64,000 bases of DNA from JBAZGG01 sp041653015. GTDB lineage: Bacteria; Bacillota_I; Bacilli_A; RFN20; CAG-826. Under the pieces are notes generated by a model. It searched no databases and had not been told where the DNA came from. It was given only the letters and a program-made list of their open reading frames with translations. This document shows, piece by piece, positions 34,553 through 42,355 of this stretch. Position 1 is the stretch's first letter. Each line of letters opens with the position of its first letter. The stretch is from the NCBI GenBank assembly GCA_041653015.1, contig JBAZGG010000006.1:7300-71299 (forward strand). The letters run 5' to 3'. Made by a program: the position numbers and the translations under genes.

Positions 34553-36328
34553 ATGTGTGGAATAGTGGGTGGAGTTGGCAAATTTGATATAAGAGATTAT
34601 CTTTTGAATGGCCTTCGCGACCTCGACTATCGCGGATATGATTCAGCAGGAATAGCCTTTTCTACCGGCCAAAGTGTCGAAATATATAAAACGGCTGGAA
34701 CAGTTGATTATCTCGATCAAATAGCTCCGAAACAAATTGATGCCTCGGCGGGAATTGGTCATACTCGATGGGCGACTCATGGCGAACCGAGTAAAGTCAA
34801 TGCTCATCCACAGGAATCGATGCGAGGGAACTTTGCCATTGTGCACAATGGAGTAATAGAGAACTATCGCGCTTTAAAAAACAGATTATTGGGCTATGGA
34901 TATACTTTTAAAAGCGAAACTGATACAGAGGTTATCGTCAATCTTTTGGAGCATAATTTTCGAAAAAACAACGATGTTCTTGATGGAATTCGTCGCACAA
35001 TTGATGAACTTCAAGGTTCGTATGCGGTCGCTATCGTTTACAGGTATGAAGATGAGAAGATTTATTTCATGAAAAACCGTGCGCCTCTTTTAATTGGCGT
35101 TGGCAAGAAATGCAATTATCTCGCGAGCGATGCTGTTCCGATGATTAAGCAGACGCAAAAATTTATTGATTTAAATGATTGCCAATATGGTTTTATTTCA
35201 CCAGAAAATATCGAGATTTATTTAGGATATAGTAAGATAACACCTACATTTTCGACAAAAAATCCAGATGCTTTAAAAAAAGATTTGGAAGGCTATCCTC
35301 ACTACATGCTTAAAGAGATTGAAGAGACGCCAGAGGTTATTCGTCGTCTAATCGACAATTATTATGATGGAAAAAAGTTTTTGTTTGAGAAGAATATGCT
35401 TGAAGCGATAAGGAAATCTGATGATGTCGTCTTCATCGCTTGCGGTACTTCATATCATGCCTCTTTGCTCGGCAAGCGATTTATGCTTGCCTTGGGAAAA
35501 CGAAGTGAAGCTTATATCGCCTCGGAATGGGCTTATTATCCAATTTTTACTTCGCGTAAACCCATCTATATTCTTATATCTCAGTCTGGTGAAACAGCAG
35601 ACTTGATAAAATGTCAAAAAATAATCAATGATCGCGGAGCAGTAAATGTAACGATTACGAATACGAAAGGATCCACTCTGGAAAGAGATGCGACATTTTC
35701 ATGCCTATTATATGCTGGATTAGAAGTTGCTGTCGCTTCGACTAAGGCCTATTCAGCACAGGTGTCTCTTCTCTCTTTGCTGATAGGTGCGCTTGAAAGG
35801 AAATATAATATAATTGATCAGTTATATTCCCTGAATGATGCTCTCAAAACGATAAAAGAGAAAAAAGAGGACATTCATAAAATTGCTATACAGATAAAAG
35901 ATAATCATGATGTGTTTTTCCTTGGAAGAGGAGGAGATTATGACGCCGCATTTGAATCTTCTCTGAAACTTAAAGAGATTACGTATATTCATAGCGAAGC
36001 TCTGGCGGGCGGAGAATTAAAGCATGGTCCTATTGCTCTAATTGAAAAAGGCACCCCTGTGTTCGGCTTTATTAGTGATATATCTATCGATTTAGCTATG
36101 CGTGGAAACTTTAAAGAAGTTGAAGCTCGAGGCGCTGTAGTATATTCTATTGCGACTGAGCCATTAAAAAAAGAAGGAGATGCCTTTGTTGTCCCTCTAG
36201 TAAATCCTTCTCTCGCCCCTTTATGCGATGTATATTTCGCCCAGTATCTTGCCTATTACACCGCTCTCGAAAAAGAAGTAAACATCGATAAGCCACGCAA
36301 TTTAGCAAAAGCTGTAACTGTTGAATGA
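34553..36328 (+). CDS. glmS: Glutamine-fructose-6-phosphate aminotransferase GlmS
   Basis: The 591-residue enzyme begins MCGIVGGVGKF, with Cys2 as the glutaminase nucleophile, followed by a GlnH domain (RGYDSAG, HTRWATHG, HNGVIENY) and two SIS isomerase domains from about residue 275 (GTSYHAS, SQSGETADL). It makes glucosamine-6-phosphate from fructose-6-phosphate and glutamine. GGAGAAAAAC lies before the ATG. There is no room for a glmS ribozyme in the 12-nt gap to glmM, so that control is absent here. It ends the pgpA-cdaA-glmM-glmS run. Confidence 0.95.
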   Translation: MCGIVGGVGKFDIRDYLLNGLRDLDYRGYDSAGIAFSTGQSVEIYKTAGTVDYLDQIAPKQIDASAGIGHTRWATHGEPSKVNAHPQESMRGNFAIVHNGVIENYRALKNRLLGYGYTFKSETDTEVIVNLLEHNFRKNNDVLDGIRRTIDELQGSYAVAIVYRYEDEKIYFMKNRAPLLIGVGKKCNYLASDAVPMIKQTQKFIDLNDCQYGFISPENIEIYLGYSKITPTFSTKNPDALKKDLEGYPHYMLKEIEETPEVIRRLIDNYYDGKKFLFEKNMLEAIRKSDDVVFIACGTSYHASLLGKRFMLALGKRSEAYIASEWAYYPIFTSRKPIYILISQSGETADLIKCQKIINDRGAVNVTITNTKGSTLERDATFSCLLYAGLEVAVASTKAYSAQVSLLSLLIGALERKYNIIDQLYSLNDALKTIKEKKEDIHKIAIQIKDNHDVFFLGRGGDYDAAFESSLKLKEITYIHSEALAGGELKHGPIALIEKGTPVFGFISDISIDLAMRGNFKEVEARGAVVYSIATEPLKKEGDAFVVPLVNPSLAPLCDVYFAQYLAYYTALEKEVNIDKPRNLAKAVTVE

Positions 36329-36341
36329 GATAGATTAACTA

Positions 36342-36773
36342 CTAATCCATAGGCATTTTTTCTATCGAGATAAATTTCACACCAATCTTTGAAAAACAAT
36401 CCTTTAAACCATTTACTATTTCAATTCCACTTTTTGCATATTGTGTTTTTATGATACCATCGATATTGTGCCCTGAATAATGATACAATTTCACATCTAA
36501 AATCTCATATTTAACTAAAACAGAATCAAATCTTGAGACATTTACTTTTCTAATAACTTCGCCCATTTTATACATTCCGACTCGACGATATAACAGCGGT
36601 GTGTAATATCGAAGACCACTTTTATATGTGCCGACATATAAGCCAAGACGCTCAATTAACGCTACATGATTTTTTTTAATGTAAATAAATCCCGACAGCA
36701 AAAAAAGAATAATACCAAGAGCAAGTATTATCAAAACAATTAAAGTAAATTCTAATGTTCCTATGTCTCTCAT
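36342..36773 (-). CDS. Small SPFH/Band 7-like membrane protein
   Basis: The 143-residue protein has one N-terminal membrane segment (LEFTLIVLIILALGIILFLL, residues about 6-25), then a sequence that resembles an SPFH domain: IKKNHVALIERLGLYVGTYKSGLRYYTPL and a closing GIEIVNGL...IGVKFISIEK. SPFH proteins organise membrane microdomains or proteases; here the long coiled-coil tail of flotillins and HflK is missing. I prefer the ATG at 36773, since TGATATAGT lies 7 nt upstream and there is no ribosome binding site. It converges on glmS. The assignment is moderate. Confidence 0.55.
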   Translation of the reverse strand: MRDIGTLEFTLIVLIILALGIILFLLSGFIYIKKNHVALIERLGLYVGTYKSGLRYYTPLLYRRVGMYKMGEVIRKVNVSRFDSVLVKYEILDVKLYHYSGHNIDGIIKTQYAKSGIEIVNGLKDCFSKIGVKFISIEKMPMD

Positions 36774-36852
36774 GATAATGACTATATCACAACGAAGCAT
36801 TTATTGAATAATAAAAACCATGAAACTATAATTGATAAAGAGGAAGCGAAAA

Positions 36853-37458
36853 ATGGACAGCAAACATTACTTTGATTTTATTATTAAAATGCAATCAATT
36901 GCGAAGATTGGGTTGAAGTTTACAACCGATCCTTATGCGAAAGAAAATTATGAAGAGATTAATTCTCTATCTATGGCTATGCTAGAAGATTTTACAAAAG
37001 TTAAATTCGATAGACCCAATTACTTTGAAAGAAATGTCTACCCGACACCAAATATCTCTGTCAGAACTGTCATAAGAAACGAAAGAGGTGAAATTCTTTT
37101 CGTTAGAGAATCAAAGGATAATGCCTACTCTCTTCCGGGAGGCTGGTGCGATTTGTATGATTCGCCTCAAACAGCTGCTAAAAATGAAGTGTCTCAAGAA
37201 GCCGGTGTCGAATGTTCAATAAAAAGACTAATTGCTGTTTTAAACCATACACCGTTTAAAAACGATAAATCAATTCCAGAATATGTGATAGTATTTGAAG
37301 GAGTTGTGGAAGGGAAATTTCATTCTCACTGCCACGAAACAAATGATGTAGGATTTTTCTCAAGAAAGAATTTGCCTATGATTTCCAGAAAGAATAGTCT
37401 TGTCGAGTTAAATAGAATATTGGATGCGATTGAGCAAGGCACAACGCTCTTTGACTAA
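36853..37458 (+). CDS. NUDIX hydrolase with an N-terminal helical domain
   Basis: The 201-residue protein has a helical N-terminal region (about 1-65, as in NUDIX proteins with the PF12535-type domain) and a NUDIX domain (about 65-190). The Nudix box is degenerate: GGWCDLYDSPQTAAKN followed by EVSQEAGVE keeps the G, the main metal-binding Glu pair position and the final EAGV, but Asp replaces the first Glu and Asn the Arg. Such proteins remove nucleoside diphosphates linked to another moiety. AAAGAGG sits before the ATG; the TTG seven codons upstream is not used. It may have reduced activity. Confidence 0.75.
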   Translation: MDSKHYFDFIIKMQSIAKIGLKFTTDPYAKENYEEINSLSMAMLEDFTKVKFDRPNYFERNVYPTPNISVRTVIRNERGEILFVRESKDNAYSLPGGWCDLYDSPQTAAKNEVSQEAGVECSIKRLIAVLNHTPFKNDKSIPEYVIVFEGVVEGKFHSHCHETNDVGFFSRKNLPMISRKNSLVELNRILDAIEQGTTLFD

Positions 37459-37469
37459 ATATAGAAAAA

Positions 37470-37490
37470 ATTTGTATTTGAAATACAAAT
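37470..37490. promoter_or_regulatory. 21-nt palindrome, probable operator of the RDD gene
   Basis: ATTTGTATTT and AAATACAAAT form a perfect inverted repeat around a single G. A TACAAT -10-like box begins 8 nt later at 37498, so a bound protein would cover the -35 region. The lack of a strong T-run after it makes a terminator for the NUDIX gene less likely. Confidence 0.5.
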
Positions 37491-37521
37491 ATTTTGCTAC
37501 AATAAAAAACAGGATGAGTTT

Positions 37522-38019
37522 ATGGAAAGAATAGCGAAAACATCAGTTAGGTTAATGTCGACGGTTTTTGATTTCATAACATGCTTTGCCATTTCTCTCA
37601 TTATAATAATTGGTGCCATTCTTTCTTTTGTTAATGCTTTGATGTCACCTACGAGTGCTGACGTTATAGCTTTGTTTGTAAGTTCATTGATAGCTGGTTC
37701 TTTAGTTGTTATATTTGTTCTTGTATACTTGATTGCAATTCCCACAATTTGGAAAGGGCAAACTCTTGGAAAGCGTTTTTTTCGAATTAAACTCGTTAAA
37801 AAAGATGGCAGTGATATTGATATCAAGACGCTGTTTGTTCGTGAAATCACACGAATTTGTCTTCTAATTGTTTCTGTTGGATGCAGTGCGCTTGCAAATT
37901 TTCTTTCTTTGACAATTTCAAAGTCGCATCTAGCCTTTCACGATGTTATAGCTTCGACGCGTGTTGTTAGTATCAGCGAAAATGCTGAAGAAGGAGTGAG
38001 TTATGGGAACACACATTAA
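37522..38019 (+). CDS. RDD-family membrane protein
   Basis: The 165-residue protein has three or four membrane segments. It has the RDD pattern: VRLMSTVFDF near the N-terminus and PTIWKGQTLGKRFFRIKLV near residue 85, where the usual G-x-T-x-G-K-x-x-x-x-I-x-V signature is seen. Function of the family is mostly unknown; some are Na+/H+ antiporters, others carry sugars or act as accessory proteins. The 3' end overlaps the start of deoD by 17 nt in another frame. A palindrome lies in its upstream region. Confidence 0.75.
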   Translation: MERIAKTSVRLMSTVFDFITCFAISLIIIIGAILSFVNALMSPTSADVIALFVSSLIAGSLVVIFVLVYLIAIPTIWKGQTLGKRFFRIKLVKKDGSDIDIKTLFVREITRICLLIVSVGCSALANFLSLTISKSHLAFHDVIASTRVVSISENAEEGVSYGNTH

Positions 38020-38719
38020 TGCTAATCAAGGAGATTTTGCGAAAGTTGTATTAATGCCGGGAGATCCTCTTCGCGCTAAATGGATCGCGGAGACACTTTT
38101 GCACGACGTAAAACTTGTTACTTCACTCAGAGGCATTTTGGGATATACCGGTTTGACAAAAAAAGGTAAACGTATCTCCGTTATGGCTTCTGGAATGGGC
38201 ATTCCATCAATTGGAATTTATTCTTACGAACTTTATACTTCTTATGGTGTTGAATCAATTATTCGTATCGGAACTTGTGGTTCTTATCAGAAAGAAATCG
38301 ACTTATTTGATGTTCTTGTTTGCTCAACCGCCTCGACAGACTCTAACTGGAATTCCCAATTCGATTTGCATGGTGGCACGCTTTCTGCAGGTGCTGATTT
38401 TGAACTAGCCAAAAAGGCTTATGAAATTTTGAAAGTAAGAAAATTACCCCTTCATGTCGGAGATATTTTGTCGGCCGATGTGTTCTATGACTATGATAAA
38501 AATAACTGGAAGAAATGGGCTGATCTTGGTGTGATGGGTGTCGAAATGGAATCTTTCGGTTTGTATATTACTGCCAAGCGCCTTCACAAGCGAGCTTTGT
38601 GTTTGTTAACTGTAACTGATCACTTTATCAAAGAAGGTAAAGCAACTGCTGAACAACGCCAAACAGGTCTAAGCAAAATGATTGAAGTTGCTATTGAAGT
38701 TGCTGAAGATTTTGCCTGA
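38003..38719 (+). CDS. deoD: Purine nucleoside phosphorylase DeoD
   Basis: The 238-residue enzyme is of the hexameric DeoD type: MGTHINANQGDFAKVVLMPGDP at the start with the phosphate-binding Gly and Arg, GTCGSYQ at 90-97 and MEMESFGLY-like VMGVEMESFGLY near 180. It splits purine nucleosides to base plus ribose-1-phosphate for salvage. It overlaps the RDD gene and starts with GTGAGTTATGG upstream (GGAGTGAG). Its stop overlaps the next start as TGATG. Purine salvage suggests the cell relies on imported nucleosides. Confidence 0.9.
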   Translation: MGTHINANQGDFAKVVLMPGDPLRAKWIAETLLHDVKLVTSLRGILGYTGLTKKGKRISVMASGMGIPSIGIYSYELYTSYGVESIIRIGTCGSYQKEIDLFDVLVCSTASTDSNWNSQFDLHGGTLSAGADFELAKKAYEILKVRKLPLHVGDILSADVFYDYDKNNWKKWADLGVMGVEMESFGLYITAKRLHKRALCLLTVTDHFIKEGKATAEQRQTGLSKMIEVAIEVAEDFA

Positions 38720-39339
38720 TGACTACTCCACAAATCATTTTTGTAATCGTTTCTTCTGTCATATTTGTTTTTATTGTTGGTCTTTTGTTATATAAACCAG
38801 TTTGCAGGTATATTTATCGAAAGAATTTTTCAAATATCTATGGAAAAACTTTGTATCAAGTCGCCCTAGACTTTGATTTTTATATAATCAATGATTTAGT
38901 ACTTGCGCTCGACAATGAAAATGTGATGCACATCGATCATATTCTTTTTGGTGATAAGTACATATATGTGATAAAAGACAAATATTACGATGGTTTGATT
39001 GAAGCGACTGAAGATGATAATTCATGGATATTTACATCGCGAAAAGACAAAAAGAAAATCTATGTTGATAATCCTTTAAAAAACAATATATTACGCACGA
39101 ATAAATTAGCTCTTATATCTGGTTTTGATCGCAGTTTGTTTATTTCTATTGTCGTCATTAATGATGGCTGTTTAGCGTCTTCATTCGCTGGAAAAAGCAA
39201 AGTATCATTTCTTGTCACAAAAGGCAAAGTAAAAAAACTCATAAAAGCTCTAGAAAGTCGCAATATTAGCAAAATGAAAGAAAACCAATTAAAATTCGCT
39301 GTAAAAGACATCGCAAAACTTAATCTCAAAAAGAAATAA
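38719..39339 (+). CDS. Membrane-anchored NERD-like protein
   Basis: The 206-residue protein has an N-terminal membrane segment (about 5-27) and then resembles the NERD (nuclease-related) domain: MHIDHILFGDKYIYVIKDKYYDG and NPLKNNILRTNKLA match the usual pattern around the active site. The canonical active-site glutamate in the V-I-E-x-K strand appears to be Lys in VIKDKYY, so nuclease activity is doubtful. It starts within the deoD stop (TGATG). The remainder is basic and helical. It could be a membrane-bound adaptor rather than an enzyme. Confidence 0.5.
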   Translation: MTTPQIIFVIVSSVIFVFIVGLLLYKPVCRYIYRKNFSNIYGKTLYQVALDFDFYIINDLVLALDNENVMHIDHILFGDKYIYVIKDKYYDGLIEATEDDNSWIFTSRKDKKKIYVDNPLKNNILRTNKLALISGFDRSLFISIVVINDGCLASSFAGKSKVSFLVTKGKVKKLIKALESRNISKMKENQLKFAVKDIAKLNLKKK

Positions 39340-39360
39340 AACCTAGATAAAATCTAGGTT
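39340..39360 (-). terminator. Hairpin ending the minus-strand tRNA-Gly unit
   Basis: AACCTAGAT and ATCTAGGTT pair around AAA. On the minus strand it is followed by TTTATTTCTTT, so it would terminate tRNA-Gly(GCC). On the plus strand it follows the NERD-like gene but has no T-run. Confidence 0.6.
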
Positions 39361-39370
39361 AATGATATAA

Positions 39371-39444
39371 TGGAGCAGGCGACGAGAATCGAACTCGCAT
39401 AGCTACCTTGGCAAGGTAGTGTTCTACCACTGAACTACGCCTGC
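39371..39444 (-). tRNA. tRNA-Gly (GCC)
   Basis: Read on the minus strand: acceptor GCAGGCG/CGCCTGC, anticodon stem CTACC/GGTAG with loop TTGCCAA (anticodon GCC), T arm GCGAGTTCGATTCTCGT, CCA encoded. The second tRNA-Gly of the window. Confidence 0.95.
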
Positions 39445-39545
39445 AAACAGTTGCGTGTATTATTATAAATAAGTATTAGTAATTATTCAAGAAGTAAAAA
39501 AGCTCTTAATAATTATCCGCCTGTTCATTTTAAAAGGAGAATATT

Positions 39546-41213
39546 ATGTCGCAGATTAAAGACTTGATTAACATCATATTCCCAGATGTTAAAATTACTA
39601 TCCAAAATCTTGAGAAAAAGTATCCAGAAAGAAGGCTTCCTTCAGGTGCTGAAGTGACAAGATTTGCTCCGAGCCCAACTGGTTTTTTGCACACTGGTAG
39701 TCTGTTCACTTCCTTAATCGCTAAAACTATTGCTCGACAAAACAATGGCATTTTTTATACTAGGCTCGAAGACACAGACTCAAAAAGAGAAATTTCCGGT
39801 AGTGGAGATGAACTCATGAAACAGTTGGCTGTGTTCGGTGTGTCGCCGGATGAAGGTTTTTTAGCGGATAACAAAGAAACTGGCCTTTATGGTCCTTACG
39901 TTCAATCTAAACGAGCCGACATTTATCGAATCGTTATAAAACATTTGATGGAAATTGGTCGCGCCTATCCTTGTTTTTGCACTACAGAAGAGCTTGAACT
40001 GATAAGAAAAGAACAAGAATCATATAAACAGATGCCTGGCTATTATGGACAGTATGCAAAATGTCGTAATTTATCTGTTGATGAACAGATCGAACGAATT
40101 CAGAGAGGTGAAAAATTTGTTATAAGATTTCGTTCAATGGGGAATCATTTTAGTAAAATCAAGGTTCATGATGAAATTAGAGGAGATATTGAAATAGCAG
40201 ATAATGATCTTGATATTGTCATTTTGAAATCTGATGGTTTGCCAACCTATCACTTCGCCCATGTTGTTGATGATCATTTCATGAGAACGACATTGGTGAG
40301 CAGAGGTGAAGAATGGATTTCTTCTCTCCCAATTCATATTGAATTATTTGAAGCGTTGAACTGGAAAGCACCAAAATATGCCCATCTACCTGTTATTATG
40401 AAATTAGATAATGGCAATAAACGCAAATTATCGAAGCGAAAAGATCCGGAGGCTGCTGTTAGTTATTTTATTGAAAATGGGTATCCACCAATTGCTGTGA
40501 TTAATTATTTAATGTCGATTGCAAATTCGAACTATGAAGAGTGGACTATACAAAACAGATCATATGAATATCAAAAATTTCATTTTGATTTACAGAATAT
40601 GTCTCTTGATGGTGCTTTATACGATATAGACAAGTTAGGTTATTTTTCGAAGGGTATAATATCACATTTTTCAGCTAAAGAACTGACGTATTTTGTGAAA
40701 ACATGGAGTTCAGTATATAATCGAATGCTGTATTCGTTAATTGAACATGATGAGAGATACTTTGAAAAAATTATGAACATCGAACGCGAAAAAGAGAATC
40801 CTCGTAAAGACTATGCAAAATACAGTGACATTTATCCTCTTATCCGATTCTTCTATGTTGATTATTATGAAATGATTGTCGAAAATCATCCATATAATGA
40901 GCACATTTCAAAGAAAATAGTTTCTCAAGTTTTGGAATCGATAATTACTGAAAACGATTATTCTCTTGATGAAGAATCATGGTTTGAGTCGTTGAAGAAA
41001 ATCTCTTTAAAGAATGGTTTCGCTGTTTCGAATAAGGATTATAAACTGAATAAAGATAAATTTTTGGGACACGTTGGTGATGTTGCCGAGATTCTAAGAA
41101 TATCTTTGTGCGCATCAAAAAACTCCCCAAATTTATATCAAGTTATGCAAATCATGGGCAAATTTGAAGTCGACAAGAGACTGGAATATGTTATTGATAA
41201 CTTTCTTAAATAG
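39546..41213 (+). CDS. gltX: Glutamyl-tRNA synthetase
   Basis: The 555-residue class I synthetase has the HIGH-type motif in APSPTGFLHTGSLF (near residue 40) and the KMSKS-type motif LSKRKDPEA (near 298). About 35 residues precede the usual GltX start, and the enzyme is longer than the standard 480-490; such long forms occur in Clostridia and Mollicutes. It charges tRNA-Glu, and its own substrate gene tRNA-Glu(CTC) follows 20 nt after. AAAAGGAG lies before the ATG. If no GlnRS exists, it also supplies Glu-tRNA-Gln; this cannot be judged from the window. Confidence 0.9.
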   Translation: MSQIKDLINIIFPDVKITIQNLEKKYPERRLPSGAEVTRFAPSPTGFLHTGSLFTSLIAKTIARQNNGIFYTRLEDTDSKREISGSGDELMKQLAVFGVSPDEGFLADNKETGLYGPYVQSKRADIYRIVIKHLMEIGRAYPCFCTTEELELIRKEQESYKQMPGYYGQYAKCRNLSVDEQIERIQRGEKFVIRFRSMGNHFSKIKVHDEIRGDIEIADNDLDIVILKSDGLPTYHFAHVVDDHFMRTTLVSRGEEWISSLPIHIELFEALNWKAPKYAHLPVIMKLDNGNKRKLSKRKDPEAAVSYFIENGYPPIAVINYLMSIANSNYEEWTIQNRSYEYQKFHFDLQNMSLDGALYDIDKLGYFSKGIISHFSAKELTYFVKTWSSVYNRMLYSLIEHDERYFEKIMNIEREKENPRKDYAKYSDIYPLIRFFYVDYYEMIVENHPYNEHISKKIVSQVLESIITENDYSLDEESWFESLKKISLKNGFAVSNKDYKLNKDKFLGHVGDVAEILRISLCASKNSPNLYQVMQIMGKFEVDKRLEYVIDNFLK

Positions 41214-41233
41214 TGATTTAATCTAAATCACGT

Positions 41234-41308
41234 GGTCCCATGGTCAAGCGGCTAAGACGTAACCCTCTCAAGGTTAAATCACGGGTTCGATTCCCGTTGG
41301 GACTACCA
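41234..41308 (+). tRNA. tRNA-Glu (CTC)
   Basis: Acceptor GGTCCCA pairs with TGGGACT with a terminal G-T pair; anticodon stem TAACC/GGTTA encloses CTCTCAA, anticodon CTC. CCA is encoded. It lies right behind gltX. Confidence 0.95.
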
Positions 41309-41387
41309 TCGATTGATTAACACCGAACGGTGTTTTTCTTTTTCAGATAACTACAACCATGTTGCATTTTTGTTGTATTATCTATTT

Positions 41388-42239
41388 ATGAAAGTATTGT
41401 TTTTATATTCTGATGCTACTGGAAAAGGCGTTTTTTTGAAAAGGATTGAATACATATCTTCTTATCTAAAAGAAACATTTGATGTCGTCGATGTTGTAAA
41501 AACCAAATCCAAAGAGCATCTCCATGAAGTTGCCAGAGCTTCCTGTGGAATATATGATTCATTAATTTTCACTGGTGGTGATGGTACTTTTAATGATGTT
41601 ATTAACGCAATCTCGAATGAAACGAACAGGCCAGTTCTTGGATATATTCCCGGTGGCACAATAAACGATATTGCAAAAAACTTTGGTATTCGCAAAAGTT
41701 TACGAAAAAGTTTAGAAATAATAAGACAAGGCCACATTTCTAGATTCGATATATGCAGGATTAATAGTCAGTATTTTGCATATGTTGCTGCGATTGGCTC
41801 CTTTGCCGATATTGCCTATTCAACCAAACGGCAACGAAAAAAGAAATTAGGGAAAATTGCTTATTATTTTAAAGCGATAGGAGAAGCGATGGCTCCTAAG
41901 ACTGTTAGAGCTGTTATCACTATTGATGGAGTGACAAAACAGATTTCAACACCATTTATTTTGGTTTTAAATGGGAAAAACGTTGGTGGTTTTTTAGTTA
42001 ACCAAACAAGCGATAATTCAGATGGATTATTCGATTTGTTTTTAACTAAACCTGGTTGGTTTAATGGATTAATTCACTATTTGTTTTTCAAGATGAAAAC
42101 AACGCATTACAAATGTTCATCTATATCAATTCACACGGATCAAAAAATGGCGTGGTGCATCGATGGCGAAATGGGACCTATTGGTGATGTCACAATCACT
42201 AATCTGCATCTCCATCTCGCAATTTATTCAAAGAAATAG
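41388..42239 (+). CDS. Diacylglycerol kinase-family lipid kinase
   Basis: The 283-residue protein belongs to the DagK/YegS-type family: GGDGTFNDVINAI near residues 60-72 binds ATP, and PGGTINDIAKN (near 85) follows as usual. The C-terminal domain starts about residue 130. It phosphorylates a lipid, probably diacylglycerol, allowing recycling into phospholipid synthesis. The length is normal. The ATG at 41388 has no ribosome binding site but a TATTAT box 6 nt upstream; the ATG at 41313 overlaps the end of the tRNA region and adds a non-conserved 25 residues. Confidence 0.85.
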   Translation: MKVLFLYSDATGKGVFLKRIEYISSYLKETFDVVDVVKTKSKEHLHEVARASCGIYDSLIFTGGDGTFNDVINAISNETNRPVLGYIPGGTINDIAKNFGIRKSLRKSLEIIRQGHISRFDICRINSQYFAYVAAIGSFADIAYSTKRQRKKKLGKIAYYFKAIGEAMAPKTVRAVITIDGVTKQISTPFILVLNGKNVGGFLVNQTSDNSDGLFDLFLTKPGWFNGLIHYLFFKMKTTHYKCSSISIHTDQKMAWCIDGEMGPIGDVTITNLHLHLAIYSKK

Positions 42240-42355
42240 CAATTTTCAGCGATTTTTTCCGCAAATCCTCAATATTTTAATCGATATTTTTATTTTTACA
42301 TATACAATTTAATGGTTGATGTAATAGAATAAAATAGTAAAAAAAGGAGATAGTT

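Noticed and set aside
41313..41387. Longer start for the lipid kinase
   Set aside because: The added 25 residues are not conserved in the family and would overlap the region right behind tRNA-Glu and the -10 box.
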